This document shows positions 1-8,722 of a stretch of DNA of 64,000 nt, piece by piece. The notes below the pieces were generated by a model. It did not search any database and was not told the origin of the DNA. It was given only the letters and a program-made list of their open reading frames with translations. The position numbers and the translations under genes were made by a program. Within the stretch, counting starts at the first letter, position 1. Every line of letters starts with the position of its first letter. Source of the DNA: Chromobacterium sp. IIBBL 290-4 (lineage in GTDB: Bacteria; Pseudomonadota; Gammaproteobacteria; Burkholderiales; Chromobacteriaceae); contig NZ_CP100128.1 of the NCBI RefSeq assembly GCF_024207115.1, positions 558,001 through 622,000 on the forward strand. The letters run 5' to 3'.

Positions 1-366
1 TTGCGCCCAGTCCAGCTTTTGTTCTTGCCAGTTCTTCAGCGTCAGCGGCGCCAGCAGCTCGGTCGGCGTCGCTTCGCCCGCCGGCGCGTCCAGGTCGAAA
101 CCGGCCATCAGCGGCACATTGATCACCTTGCCGCCCAGACGCGCCTCGGCTTCAGCCAGTTCTTCGGCGTTCAGCGGGCGCAGGCTGTTGTCGGCCTCGC
201 GGCGGCCCACGGTCAGACCGATGATGGTCATGCCGGCTTCGCGCGCCTGGTTGATCAGGCCGTTGGCGTAGCCGCGGCCAAACAGTTCGCCAAACAGGAC
301 GAACACATCGCCTTGGCGGAACAATTGGCCTTGCGGGAGGTTTCTCAGGGATGTCGGTGCATTCAC
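1..366 (-). CDS. FabMG-family enoyl-ACP reductase, N-terminal part (runs off the window)
   Basis: The reading frame opens with GTG at 366 and stays open to base 1, giving the first 122 residues; the rest lies left of the window. The start MNAPTSLRNLPQGQLF followed by GDVFVLFGELFGRGYANGLI and by ITIIGLTVGRR-type strands looks like the Rossmann-like N terminus of the protein annotated as enoyl-ACP reductase FabMG in Neisseriales and related bacteria, which would act in fatty acid elongation. No ATG is available nearby; GAG about 10 bases before the GTG is the only ribosome-site candidate. A TTGACA (405-410, minus strand) lies upstream but lacks a good partner -10. The family assignment is from memory of the N-terminal pattern, so the function is moderately sure and the coding status is sure. 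Confidence 0.65.
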   Translation of the reverse strand, partial: MNAPTSLRNLPQGQLFRQGDVFVLFGELFGRGYANGLINQAREAGMTIIGLTVGRREADNSLRPLNAEELAEAEARLGGKVINVPLMAGFDLDAPAGEATPTELLAPLTLKNWQEQKLDWAQ

Positions 367-478
367 GGCGCGTCGCTCGGATAGGTCAAAGGCTCTAATT
401 CTAATGTCAAGCGGACGCGGCGGCAATTCAGCGCTTACGCGGCCGGAGGCCTGCCAGCCCCCGGCAAGGGCTCACGCG

Positions 479-1669
479 CTAGGGCATGATCTCGACGTAC
501 TCGTACACCTCGCAATCGCGCAATTGCTTGCGCGCCGCCAGGCTGGCTCGCTCAAACCAGGCTTGCGGGCCATGGCGGTCTATCTCCTGGCCGATGAAGC
601 ACAGCAGCTCGCAGATCGGCTCCACCACGTTCTGGCGGTAGCGGGCGTCGTTTTTCTCATAGCCCAGATAGAGGTTTTTCATGCAATTGCCGCGGCACCA
701 GCTGTAGGCCTCGCAGCCAGGGCAGGGCATGGCCGGCGTGGCTTGCAGCGGGCTGGCGCGCAGCCAGTTGCCTTTCACGTCGCCCATTTTCATTTGCGGC
801 AGATACATCATGTCCGGGCAGGGGTAGATTTCGCCGCTGGGCATGACATTGAGCAGATGGGTGGAGACCCGGCATTGGGTGCGGCCGGCGTAAAGCTCCT
901 GGGCGCGATCCGGAAACAGCTTGTTGCGGACGATGCCCATCAGGGGAATCAGCGGGTAAAGGCGGTCGGTAGCGGCGAAAAAACGGGCGATCAGCTGGCG
1001 CAGCACCGCTTTGCGCTGGTCCAGCGACGCCTGGCCGTACATTTCGTCGGCCACGAACTGCCAGTACAGATAATCAAAAGGCGAATCTTCAGCCAGCAAT
1101 TGGTCCAGCTCTTCAAAACTGGTATCCGGATTGCCCCAGGTGACGCGCGCGGTCAGCGTGCCGCCCAGCAAGGGCCGAACCTTGGCGAGGTTGCGCATCA
1201 CCTGCCGGTAAATGCCGCGGCCGCGGTAGCCGTCGGTAATGGCTTCGCCGCCGTCTATCGACACCAGCACATTGGACAGGCGCGCCAGCGCCCAGGCTGG
1301 CATATCGTCCAGCAGCGTGCCATTGGTTTGCAGTTGAAAACGGAAGCTGGGGAAACGGCGCATCGCCTCCAGCATCAGCGGCTGGTTCAGCGTCGGCTCG
1401 CCGCCGTAGAAAGTGATGTATACGTCTTTGCCAGCCAAATGGGCATCGACAAAGGCGGCCAGCTGTTCAATGTCGTACTGGATTTCGGTTTGCGAGCCCA
1501 GCACCTCGCCGACGCCCAGCGAGCAATAGGTGCACTTGAGATTGCATTTCAGCGTGGTGAGCAGTTGCAGCTCCGCCCGCGCGCCGACGATGGGCGGTTC
1601 GGCGCCGGCCTTGGGCGGGCAGGAATCGTGAAAATGGACGGGGGCCAGCGGCAAAGGGGAAGCGATCAT
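479..1669 (-). CDS. radical SAM enzyme with SPASM domain
   Basis: The protein has 396 residues if translation starts at 1669, where GGAG lies seven bases upstream; an in-frame ATG at 1699 has a poorer spacing. CNLKCTYC (C42, C46, C49) is the CxxxCxxC site that holds the SAM-bound 4Fe-4S cluster, and FYGGEPT is the SAM-binding GGE motif. The C-terminal part carries further cysteines (TQCRVST, IYPCPDM, CPGCEAYSWCRGNC) typical of a SPASM domain with auxiliary iron-sulfur clusters. SPASM enzymes usually modify ribosomal peptides or mature sulfatases; no sulfatase or obvious precursor peptide lies beside this gene. It follows the chemoreceptor gene on the same strand, separated by a hairpin. Substrate unknown. 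Confidence 0.85.
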   Translation of the reverse strand: MIASPLPLAPVHFHDSCPPKAGAEPPIVGARAELQLLTTLKCNLKCTYCSLGVGEVLGSQTEIQYDIEQLAAFVDAHLAGKDVYITFYGGEPTLNQPLMLEAMRRFPSFRFQLQTNGTLLDDMPAWALARLSNVLVSIDGGEAITDGYRGRGIYRQVMRNLAKVRPLLGGTLTARVTWGNPDTSFEELDQLLAEDSPFDYLYWQFVADEMYGQASLDQRKAVLRQLIARFFAATDRLYPLIPLMGIVRNKLFPDRAQELYAGRTQCRVSTHLLNVMPSGEIYPCPDMMYLPQMKMGDVKGNWLRASPLQATPAMPCPGCEAYSWCRGNCMKNLYLGYEKNDARYRQNVVEPICELLCFIGQEIDRHGPQAWFERASLAARKQLRDCEVYEYVEIMP

Positions 1670-1741
1670 CTTGAAGCTCCGGTTGGTCAAACCGGGCATC
1701 TTGCTCCCGCCGCTCGCCGGACTTCTTGATCTGCGCCAAAC

Positions 1742-1765
1742 GGGGCCGCCTTGCCGCGCGGCCCC
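1742..1765 (-). terminator. GC-rich hairpin between chemoreceptor and radical SAM genes
   Basis: GGGGCCGC and GCGGCCCC form a perfect 8-bp stem with an 8-base loop just after the stop codon of the chemoreceptor gene. Read on the minus strand only GTTTGG follows, so there is no real T run; it may attenuate rather than stop transcription. Confidence 0.4.
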
Positions 1766-1776
1766 AAACGGAACCC

Positions 1777-3411
1777 TTACAACCGATATTGCTTGAGCGT
1801 GGCGATTTGCTGATTGGCCAGATCATCCAGCCGCACCGCGCTATTGGCTGCCTCCTGCGCGGCGGAGGATGATTCCTCGGTCATCTGCGCGATCTGCTCC
1901 ACCCTTTGAGCGATATTGTTGGTGGCGTCGCCCTGCTCCTTGATGGCGCCGGATATCTCGGCCACCATGCCCACTGTTTCCTCGGTCGCCTGGCCGATCT
2001 GCGAGATGGCCTTGTCGGCGTTGTCGGCGCGCTCCACGCCGTTGCGCACCAGTTCCTCCGCCGCGCGCATATGCTCGGTGGCGGCCGATGAGCGGTCGCG
2101 CATGGCGGTGATGGTGGAGGAGATTTCCTGGGTGGACAGCGAAGTGCGTTCCGCCAGCTTTCTCACCTCGTCCGCCACCACGGCGAAGCCGCGGCCCATC
2201 TCGCCGGCCCGCGCCGCCTCGATCGCCGCGTTCAAGGCCAGCAGATTGGTCTGGTCGGCGATGTCCTTGATCACGCCCACCACCGTGTTCACCTGAGTGC
2301 TGTAGTTTTCCAGATCGCGGATGCTGGAGCCGGCGCTATCCACCGCGCGCGAGATTTCGCGGATGTCCTGTATGGTCTGGGCGATGGTGGCGGAGCCCTG
2401 CTTGGCCAGTTCGCCGGCATTTTGCGCCAACCGGCGCGACTCCTCCGCCCGCTCGGCCACATGATTGACGCTGACTGTCATCTGTTCGATGGTGGCGGCC
2501 ATGCTGGCGGCCGATTCGCTCTGCGCGCCGGCGGCGGCCGATACCTGGGTGGCGGTTTGCGACAGATCCTGCGCCGATTGCGCCACGCTGCCGGCGCCGC
2601 TCTGGATGGATTGCAGGCTGCCCTGCAGGTTTTCCAACAGCTCGTTGAAGGCTTGCGAGGTCTGGCCTATCTCGTCATTGCGCAGCACTTTGGCGCGGCG
2701 GGTGAAGTCATGGCTGCGGCTCACCTCTTGCAGCGTGCTCTGGATGGCGCTCAGCCCGCTCTGGATGGTGGAAAACAAGGACCAGCCAAAGCCCAGCAGC
2801 AGGATGAACACGACCACCACCAGCCCGCCCATCTGCCCCATCACGCCGTGATAGGTCTGGGTGTTTTGCTCCAGCGTGTCGAAAGAAAGCTTGATGTTGT
2901 ATTCGATGTGGTCGGACAAACTCTGGCGCAAACTGATTGCAGCATCTTTGATTGCGCCGCTGGTGATCATCTTCATCGCCTCGGCGCTGTGTTCCGGCCT
3001 GCTCGATAGCTGAAAAAAGGTATGCATCGCCGCCGCGTATGCGGCCAGATTCTTTCTATCCGCATTCAGCAACTGCCTGTCGTGGTCATCGGAAATGTCG
3101 TTCTTTTCATAAGTATCAAACGCCGTTTGCGCCTTGCTTACGGCGGCATCCGCCTCCGCCGCCGCGGCCTGTTTTTCCGCTGGATCGGAAGACACCGCAT
3201 TCTTGGTCACCGCCGAACGCACATCCATAAAAGCGTAAGTGGCGGCATTCAAATCCCGCACGCTGGGTGAGAAATTGCTCACCACGCCATCGAATCGGTC
3301 TTTCGCCTGGCCCAATTGATACCAACCCATGGCGCTGAGCGCGCCCACAGCCAATAGCGCCACCACAATGGTGAGCAGCAACTTCCGAATGATAGTCATG
3401 CGCTTCCCCAT
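1777..3411 (-). CDS. methyl-accepting chemotaxis protein (four-helix sensor)
   Basis: A transmembrane chemoreceptor of 544 residues. A first membrane segment (about 10-30), a periplasmic helical region with the charge pattern of a 4HB_MCP ligand domain (about 32-190), a second membrane segment ([15 protein letters not shown], near 195-215), a HAMP linker and a cytoplasmic signalling coil follow in order. The hairpin tip reads [21 protein letters not shown], residues that contact CheA and CheW. It ends in QYRL without an NWETF-type CheR/CheB tether. An ATG four codons in (3399) is preceded by GGGGAAG and may be the true start. It is divergent from a second receptor of similar build at 3840, with about 430 bases between them. 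Confidence 0.9.
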   Translation of the reverse strand: MGKRMTIIRKLLLTIVVALLAVGALSAMGWYQLGQAKDRFDGVVSNFSPSVRDLNAATYAFMDVRSAVTKNAVSSDPAEKQAAAAEADAAVSKAQTAFDTYEKNDISDDHDRQLLNADRKNLAAYAAAMHTFFQLSSRPEHSAEAMKMITSGAIKDAAISLRQSLSDHIEYNIKLSFDTLEQNTQTYHGVMGQMGGLVVVVFILLLGFGWSLFSTIQSGLSAIQSTLQEVSRSHDFTRRAKVLRNDEIGQTSQAFNELLENLQGSLQSIQSGAGSVAQSAQDLSQTATQVSAAAGAQSESAASMAATIEQMTVSVNHVAERAEESRRLAQNAGELAKQGSATIAQTIQDIREISRAVDSAGSSIRDLENYSTQVNTVVGVIKDIADQTNLLALNAAIEAARAGEMGRGFAVVADEVRKLAERTSLSTQEISSTITAMRDRSSAATEHMRAAEELVRNGVERADNADKAISQIGQATEETVGMVAEISGAIKEQGDATNNIAQRVEQIAQMTEESSSAAQEAANSAVRLDDLANQQIATLKQYRL

Positions 3412-3839
3412 GCCTTGCCCGACATTGGCCTAGCCATGCCGCGCTGATTTCCACTTGTGCTTGCGATGGAGTTATAGAGCAGGCTGGGGCTTAGTTCTAA
3501 GTAGAAATTCAAGTAGATGAAATCGGCGCCGCGGTAATTATCATCAATATCATTTGACGATGGCATTTCGTGGAATTGACGCGAAACACGCATGCGGTCC
3601 CCGGCCCAACAGCGAGATGGCCCCGCGCCCGTCCTCCTCTGTCGCTAAGCATTTATGCCTGATGACATGCAAATGCTTGCCCATTTACCATTAGCATGTA
3701 TAAATGCATAAAAAATTCAAAAGCCTTGCTGCAGCACGCAGGCAAGGCGGCATACGCGCCTCGCGTCTTGGCGTCGCGCACGCCGCTTATCCCTTTCCCA
3801 ACCTACTGGCCGCACCAGCTTTAGACGGAGTGGATCGCC
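3412..3839. other. 428-base divergent intergenic region between two chemoreceptors
   Basis: No gene is seen. The left half is AT-rich and precedes the minus-strand receptor; GCCGATTT (3520-3527, minus) resembles a sigma-28 -10 but lacks its -35. The right half holds a sigma-70-like promoter for the plus-strand receptor and a set of AATGC-type repeats around it: AGCATTT (3648-3654) pairs with AAATGCT (3671-3677), and ATAAATGCAT follows at about 3700-3709. The repeats could be a regulator site. Confidence 0.5.
3677..3704 (+). promoter_or_regulatory. sigma-70-like promoter of the second chemoreceptor
   Basis: TTGCCC (3677-3682) and TATAAA (3699-3704) are separated by 16 bases, 135 bases before the receptor start. 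The -35 overlaps the last base of the AAATGCT arm of an inverted repeat. Confidence 0.5.
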
Positions 3840-5456
3840 ATGACAGTCTCTAAAAAAATCTTGCTGCTGATCGCCTTATCCATCCTGGCCCTGATCGGCA
3901 TCGGCTCCTACAGCCTGTATACCCAATCCCAATTGGCCGCCACCTCGCGCAATTTCGCCAAAGTGGACTTTCCCAGCCTGATTCTGCTGGACCGCCTCAA
4001 CAACACGTTCTCGCTGATGCGGCTCACCGGCATGCAGGCGCTGGTGGCGGAAACCGCCGCCGACCGCGCGCTGGTCAAAGGCAAGCTGGATCAGCAATAT
4101 CAAACCGCCAAGGCGGCGCTGGCCGAATACGGCACCATGCTGAACGACGACGAAGACCGCGGCCTGTACAACGACGATCTGCGGCTGCTGGAACAATACA
4201 TGGGCACCATGCAGCCGCTGCTGGCAGCGGTGGACCGCGGCGCCATGGAAGAGGCGCGGCAGATCCGCGCTCACTCCGCCACCCCGGCCGGCGACAAGCT
4301 CAGCCATGCCATCGCCGCCCATATCGACTACAACAAGCGTTTCGTCGATAAGGAAGTGGCGGACAACCAGGCGCTGACCGAGACATCGCGCGATGTCACA
4401 TTGTCCGTCACCGTCTTGCTAGCCATCTTGCTGATCGGCATTGGCCTGCGTTGCTTCGTGTCCATCACCCGCCCGCTGCGCGACCTCAACCAAACCATGC
4501 ACGCCATCGGCGAGCGGCTGGACTTCACCCGCCAGGTGCGGGTGCATAACCGCAAGGACGAAATCGGCAATACCGCGCTGATTTTCAATCAGCTGGTGGA
4601 GCGCATCCGCGACAGCCTGAACGACATCTCGCACAACTGCGCCAAGGTGTCGGCCTACTCTTCAGACCTGGCGGGCGCGGCCGGCAATGTGCTCACCGCC
4701 GCCGAAAAACAGAACGAAGCCTCGGCCTCCATCGCCGCCACCATGCAGCAGCTGACCGTCAGCATCAACCACGTGGGCGACCGCGCCGAGCACAGCAACC
4801 AGCAAACCGAGGAAGCCAGCCGCCACGCCGGCAATGGCCAGCAGGTGATCTCCAAAACGGTGGAGGAAATCCGCTCCATCTCCAGCACCGTGGTGCAGGC
4901 CAGCAGCAGCTTGAGCGAGCTGGAAGAACAGAACCGCCGCATCGCCAACTCGGTCAGCAGCATCAAGGACATCGCCGATCAGACCAATTTGCTGGCGCTG
5001 AACGCCGCCATCGAAGCGGCGCGGGCCGGCGAGATGGGGCGCGGCTTCGCAGTGGTGGCCGACGAAGTTCGCAAGCTGGCTGAACGCACCACCATCCTGA
5101 CCGGCGAGATCGACCAGGTGATACGCGGCATCACCGACACCTCGCGCCTCACCACCACGCGGATGGGCGAAACCCAGCAACTGGTGGAATCCGGCGTGGT
5201 GCGGGCCGACGAGGCGCTGGCCGCCATCGGCGAAATCGGCAAATCATCCAGCAGCGCCTCGCATATGGTGGGCGAAATCGCCGAATCGATACGCGAGCAA
5301 GGCGAGGCCTGCAACGCCATCGCCATCCAGGTGGAAAAGATCGCCGAAATGGCCACCCAATCCAGCGCGGCGGCGCAGCAAACCGCCAGCACCGCCGAGC
5401 AATTGGACGAAGCGGTGCTGGCGATGAACGAAGCGGTCAGCCGCTATCGGCTGTGA
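3840..5456 (+). CDS. methyl-accepting chemotaxis protein (four-helix sensor)
   Basis: A chemoreceptor of 538 residues with the same plan as its divergent neighbour. Membrane segment [18 protein letters not shown] (about 7-24), a periplasmic helical domain of about 160 residues, a second membrane segment ([16 protein letters not shown], near 190), HAMP, then the signalling coil with tip [21 protein letters not shown] and downstream [13 protein letters not shown]. It also ends in RYRL. GGAG lies about nine bases before the ATG. Similar tips and C termini suggest both receptors address the same CheA/CheW array. The signal sensed cannot be read from the sequence. Confidence 0.9.
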   Translation: MTVSKKILLLIALSILALIGIGSYSLYTQSQLAATSRNFAKVDFPSLILLDRLNNTFSLMRLTGMQALVAETAADRALVKGKLDQQYQTAKAALAEYGTMLNDDEDRGLYNDDLRLLEQYMGTMQPLLAAVDRGAMEEARQIRAHSATPAGDKLSHAIAAHIDYNKRFVDKEVADNQALTETSRDVTLSVTVLLAILLIGIGLRCFVSITRPLRDLNQTMHAIGERLDFTRQVRVHNRKDEIGNTALIFNQLVERIRDSLNDISHNCAKVSAYSSDLAGAAGNVLTAAEKQNEASASIAATMQQLTVSINHVGDRAEHSNQQTEEASRHAGNGQQVISKTVEEIRSISSTVVQASSSLSELEEQNRRIANSVSSIKDIADQTNLLALNAAIEAARAGEMGRGFAVVADEVRKLAERTTILTGEIDQVIRGITDTSRLTTTRMGETQQLVESGVVRADEALAAIGEIGKSSSSASHMVGEIAESIREQGEACNAIAIQVEKIAEMATQSSAAAQQTASTAEQLDEAVLAMNEAVSRYRL

Positions 5457-5467
5457 CACCACCCATT

Positions 5468-5490
5468 GGGCCGCGCCCCAAGCGCGGCCC
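5468..5490. terminator. hairpin between convergent chemoreceptor and SDR genes
   Basis: GGGCCGCG and CGCGGCCC form an 8-bp stem around a 7-base loop in the 45-base gap between two convergent genes. No T run follows on either strand, but the position fits a shared transcription stop. Confidence 0.5.
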
Positions 5491-5501
5491 TCGCTCAAAG
5501 A

Positions 5502-6266
5502 CTAGCCGCGCGTGATGGAGACCCCGCCATCCGCCCGTATCGCCTCGCCGGTGATGAAACTGGCGGCATCGGACAACATGAACAAAGCCGCGCGGGCGAT
5601 TTCCTCCGGCTCCGCCAAGCGCTTCAAGGCATGCAGCCCTTCGACAAAGCTTCTCGCCTCTGCCGTGGGCGCGGCGGAGCGGCCCATCTCGGTATCGGTT
5701 CCGCCCGGCAACAAAGCATTGGCGCGGATGCCTTGCGCGCCGTACTCGGCGGCGATCACCTGGCTCAAACCGATCAAACCCGCCTTGCTGGCCGCGTAAG
5801 CCGCCATGCCCGGAAAGCCTGCGGTCTGCCCGACAAAGCTGGAGGTAAACAACAGCGCGCCGCCGCCCCGCGCCAGCATGACGGGGATTTGCTGCCGGGC
5901 GGCCAGAAACGCGCCGCTCAAATTGGTGTCCAGCACCTGCCGCCAATTATCCGCCGACAACAGATGCGTAGGCGCGTTATCGCCCAGCATGCCCGCATTG
6001 TTGAAGGCAATGTCGAGGCCGCCAAAGCGCTCGCGCGCCAATGCGACCGCCGCCGCGGCCGTTTGCTCTTCCCTCACATCTCCCGCCAAGCAAACCGCCT
6101 CGCCGCCTGCGGCTATGATCTCGTCGCTCAAGGCTTCCAGGGCCTGCGCGCGCCGCGCCACCAGCACCACGCGCGCGCCTTCCCGCGCGAACAGCCGCGC
6201 CGCCGCCCGCCCTATGCCTGAGCTCGCGCCGGTAATGATCGCCACCTTGCCCGCCAACTGCGCCAT
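5502..6266 (-). CDS. short-chain dehydrogenase/reductase
   Basis: A classical SDR of 254 residues, the usual length for the family. TGASSGIG (12-19) is the Rossmann glycine motif, NNAG (89-92) stabilises the central sheet, and the catalytic triad is S142 or S143, Y157 and K161 (YAASK). A basic pair in VARR after the second strand favours NADP(H). GGGGAG sits six bases before the ATG. It is convergent with the upstream chemoreceptor and shows no operon partner, so the substrate cannot be inferred. The end, GEAIRADGGVSITRG, is the normal SDR C terminus. Confidence 0.88.
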   Translation of the reverse strand: MAQLAGKVAIITGASSGIGRAAARLFAREGARVVLVARRAQALEALSDEIIAAGGEAVCLAGDVREEQTAAAAVALARERFGGLDIAFNNAGMLGDNAPTHLLSADNWRQVLDTNLSGAFLAARQQIPVMLARGGGALLFTSSFVGQTAGFPGMAAYAASKAGLIGLSQVIAAEYGAQGIRANALLPGGTDTEMGRSAAPTAEARSFVEGLHALKRLAEPEEIARAALFMLSDAASFITGEAIRADGGVSITRG

Positions 6267-6615
6267 CTTGCTCTCCCCAAGTTCCAGAATGAGCGGTCAG
6301 CATGCGATGGCCGCGCCGCGGCGGCGACCCGATTCTTGCCGTAGTCTCTGGCGCGAGATGACCGGCAACACTGCCAACGTCTAGGATGGATGCGTCGCGC
6401 CTAGTCTTTTGAGAAGGCCCTGAATGGACCGGCTATCGCGCATGGTGCGCAAGCCCTCCGCGGCCCGGTTGCGAATGACGCCAGACCGCGGCCAACCTGT
6501 CCATATGGACGCAGGCCAATAAATGCCATTGTCAAATTCAGGCTTTATAACAGTGCCTCAGGCCTATCCTGGCCTGAGGACACGACCATCCAACTTAAAA
6601 TCGATGAGGCATGAA
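6267..6615. other. 349-base intergenic region upstream of the histidine phosphatase
   Basis: No convincing gene. The region carries the divergent control sequences of the SDR and phosphatase genes, an AT-rich patch (TTTATAAC, 6544-6551) and a perfect inverted repeat listed separately. An upstream in-frame ATG at 6523 would add 31 residues before the signal peptide and is judged non-coding. Confidence 0.5.
6556..6579 (+). repeat. perfect 9-bp inverted repeat upstream of the phosphatase gene
   Basis: CCTCAGGCC (6556-6564) and GGCCTGAGG (6571-6579) flank TATCCT. The element ends 36 bases before the chosen start codon at 6616, so it would lie in the 5' untranslated RNA or act as an operator. No T run follows. 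Confidence 0.5.
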
Positions 6616-7233
6616 ATGAAGCTGCCGTTTTCCTTGAATCCGCGCGCCGCGTTGGCTGCGCTGTGCTTGCTGCTCTCCGCCCAGGCCTTCGCCGCCACCG
6701 AGACCATCGCGATCTTCCGCCATGGCGAAAAGCCCGATCAAGGCCTGGGCCAACTGACCTGCCAAGGCCTGAACCGCGCCCTGGCCCTGCCGCGCGTGCT
6801 GAACAGCGCCTTCGGCTCGCCGGACGCCTTGTTCGCGCCCGACCCCGCCACCCAAGTGTCCGACTCCGGCAACAACTACTACTATGTGCGCCCGCTCGCC
6901 ACGATAGAGCCCACCGCCATCAGCGCCGGCCTGCCGGTCAACACTGCCTACGGCTTTACCCAAACGGCCAATCTGGCCGCCAAGCTGCTGAGCTCGGACT
7001 ATGCCAACTCCACCGTGTACGTGGCGTGGGAGCATAAGAAGATCGTCACGCTGGCCAAGCAGATCTTCGCCAACCTGGGACAAAGCGCGAACATCCCTTC
7101 CTGGTCGGGCAATGACTACGACAGCATCTATGTCATCACCATCAACAGCTCCGGCAATCAGCGCAATGCGGCCTTCTCCATCCAAACGGAAGGCCTGAAC
7201 GGACAGAGCACCACCTGCCCCGGCGCCAACTGA
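6616..7233 (+). CDS. exported histidine phosphatase family protein
   Basis: The protein has 205 residues when started at 6616, where GAGG lies six bases upstream and a normal signal peptide follows (MKLPF, hydrophobic core, cleavage after AQAFA). IAIFRHGEKP carries the RHG motif of the histidine phosphatase (phosphoglycerate-mutase-like) superfamily, whose His becomes phosphorylated during catalysis; YVAWEHKKI near residue 137 is the likely second active-site His. It is therefore probably a periplasmic or secreted phosphatase. Substrate unknown. Monocistronic: long leader upstream, strong terminator directly downstream. Confidence 0.82.
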   Translation: MKLPFSLNPRAALAALCLLLSAQAFAATETIAIFRHGEKPDQGLGQLTCQGLNRALALPRVLNSAFGSPDALFAPDPATQVSDSGNNYYYVRPLATIEPTAISAGLPVNTAYGFTQTANLAAKLLSSDYANSTVYVAWEHKKIVTLAKQIFANLGQSANIPSWSGNDYDSIYVITINSSGNQRNAAFSIQTEGLNGQSTTCPGAN

Positions 7234-7256
7234 GCCTGGCGCCCGCCGCGCAACGC

Positions 7257-7286
7257 AAAACGGGATGCAAGCATCCCGTTTTATTT
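7257..7286 (+). terminator. rho-independent terminator of the phosphatase gene
   Basis: CGGGATGC (7261-7268) and GCATCCCG (7271-7278) form the stem with flanking AAAA and TTTTATTT. The A and T tracts make it usable in both directions, which suits the convergent gene that ends at 7306. Confidence 0.85.
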
Positions 7287-7305
7287 CCCTTTGCCCGGCC
7301 TTGGC

Positions 7306-7542
7306 TTATTGGAACTGTTCGCCGTGGTTTTCCAGTTTTTTATGGCCGCATTCCTGGCACACCACATAGCGGTCGATCAGGTCGATGGCCGCCGCGCCGC
7401 CGCCGCCCACGCCGGAAAAGAAACCATCCACAAACGCCTTGAGTTGCTCTCTGCGGCTGGCGCCGTACTTCGACGGCTTCTGTTTGATCAATTCTTTATG
7501 TTCGGTGGCTTTGCCGCAGACTTCGCAAAACTGCATGGTCAT
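7306..7542 (-). CDS. small zinc-ribbon protein, function unknown
   Basis: The protein has 78 residues from the ATG at 7542, chosen because GGAG lies seven bases upstream; an ATG at 7578 has no such site. Two knuckles, CEVC (C6, C9) and CQEC (C62, C65), would bind one zinc ion. Between them are a basic stretch and a glycine-rich helix with SGVGGGG. No catalytic motif is seen. I do not recognise the family beyond a generic zinc-ribbon. Confidence 0.7.
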   Translation of the reverse strand: MTMQFCEVCGKATEHKELIKQKPSKYGASRREQLKAFVDGFFSGVGGGGAAAIDLIDRYVVCQECGHKKLENHGEQFQ

Positions 7543-7659
7543 GATCGCGCTCCTGATGGGATCGAAGACAGACATCAATTATGCCATTAGAATCTAAAAA
7601 TGTAATAAAAATGCAGCCTTCACCCCCTGACGCCGCGCATTCAAGAATCTCCGGCCTAA

Positions 7660-7794
7660 CCTCACAGTGCCGCCCTGCGCTCGTCACACGGCGAAATCAG
7701 CGAATTGGCCAGCGACGACGATGGCTACGCGGACTACAGCGCGGATAGCTCCGACAGCTCGGACTTCAGCCTGGACGACACCGACTACTCCTGA
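7660..7794 (+). pseudogene. possible 3' remnant of an acidic Asp/Ser-rich protein
   Basis: This frame follows a stop at 7657 and runs to TGA at 7792-7794. It reads SELASDDDGYADYSADSSDS and continues in the same Asp/Ser/Tyr-rich style to DDTDYS. There is no ATG or GTG start in frame. A terminator hairpin follows directly, as after a real gene. It may be the tail of a lost or frameshifted gene; the low complexity means chance cannot be excluded. Confidence 0.3.
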
Positions 7795-7810
7795 TTTCCG
7801 GCCTGATGCG

Positions 7811-7837
7811 CGAATAGCCGCCCAGCGCGGCTATTCG
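7811..7837. terminator. hairpin before the AraC-family gene end
   Basis: CGAATAGCCG (7811-7820) and CGGCTATTCG (7828-7837) form a perfect 10-bp stem with a 7-base loop. The second arm overlaps the last codons of the minus-strand AraC gene. The T run is poor on both strands. Confidence 0.5.
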
Positions 7838-8631
7838 TCTCCTCCCGGCCTTGGCAAAGCCTTGGCCGCGAACTGCGTAGGCGCAGCCCCCAACGCCCGG
7901 CGAAAAGCGGCGCTGAACGCGCTGACGCTGCCATAGCCCAAATCCGCCGCGATCCGGCTGACAGGCAGCCCCTCATCCAAGCGCGCGATCGCCGCCAGCA
8001 GGCAGGCCTGCTGACGCCACAGGGCAAAGCCCATTCCGCATTCCCGCTGAAACAAGCGGGTAAAGGTTCGCCGGCTCATCGCCGCCCGCTCCGCCATCTG
8101 TTCGATGCCCACCTCCAGGCTGGGCTCGGCCAACAAGCTCCGGCACAACGCCGCCAGACGTGGATGCTTGGGCAGGGGCGCGTTCAGCGGCAATCCCGGC
8201 ATGGCGGCCAGCTCATGCAAGAGCAGGTTCATCAAGCCGCCATCGCGTCCGCCGTCCGGGTAGCGGGCGGGCAGCAGCGCAGCCGCTTCCAGCAGTTTTT
8301 CCAACAAAGGGGACACCGCCACCACCTGGCAGCGCCCGCCCAAACCCGCCCGCCGCGCGCCGGCCGCGCTGACAAACACATTCCACATTTCCACTTGGCC
8401 GGACATCCGCATGCCATGCGGCAAGCCCGCCGGCAACCACACCGCCCGCCCCGCCGGCACCACCCAATTGCCGGCGGCGGTAAACACCGACATGACGCCG
8501 CGGGCGGCATAAGCGAACTGGCCGCGCGCATGGACATGGTCGTCAAACACCGCGCCGGCGGGGTAAACCGCGCGCCGGAGCACCAGTTCGCGCGGGACGT
8601 CGTCATCAGGATTGAAGGGATCGCTTCGCAT
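7831..8631 (-). CDS. AraC-family transcriptional regulator with cupin sensor domain
   Basis: A regulator of 266 residues. The first half is a small beta-barrel with HVHARGQFAYAARG and PAGRAVWLPAGLPHGM, the pattern of an AraC-type cupin that holds an effector. The C-terminal part has two helix-turn-helix units: MAERAAMSRRTFTRLFQREC and ISRIAADLGYGSVSAFSAAF-type sequence. Such XylS/AraC proteins bind near a promoter and usually control a neighbour. The gene is divergent from the alpha/beta hydrolase at 8723 with 91 bases between them, so that hydrolase is its likely target; this is inference from position. Confidence 0.88.
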   Translation of the reverse strand: MRSDPFNPDDDVPRELVLRRAVYPAGAVFDDHVHARGQFAYAARGVMSVFTAAGNWVVPAGRAVWLPAGLPHGMRMSGQVEMWNVFVSAAGARRAGLGGRCQVVAVSPLLEKLLEAAALLPARYPDGGRDGGLMNLLLHELAAMPGLPLNAPLPKHPRLAALCRSLLAEPSLEVGIEQMAERAAMSRRTFTRLFQRECGMGFALWRQQACLLAAIARLDEGLPVSRIAADLGYGSVSAFSAAFRRALGAAPTQFAAKALPRPGGDE

Positions 8632-8722
8632 GGCTCAAACTCTACACATATTGACCCGATATCGAAAGCAAGCCAATTCCGCCGCCATTACAGTGGAGGC
8701 CTATCCACAAAGGAGTCCTTTC

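Noticed and set aside
393..410. Promoter of the FabMG-like gene based on TTGACA
   Set aside because: No hexamer close to TATAAT lies 16-18 bases downstream.
404..1729. 441-codon open frame on the plus strand
   Set aside because: Antisense to the radical SAM gene, whose motifs and ribosome site are clear.
3520..3527. GCCGATTT as sigma-28 -10 for the minus-strand chemoreceptor
   Set aside because: No TAAA-type -35 at 14-16 bases spacing.
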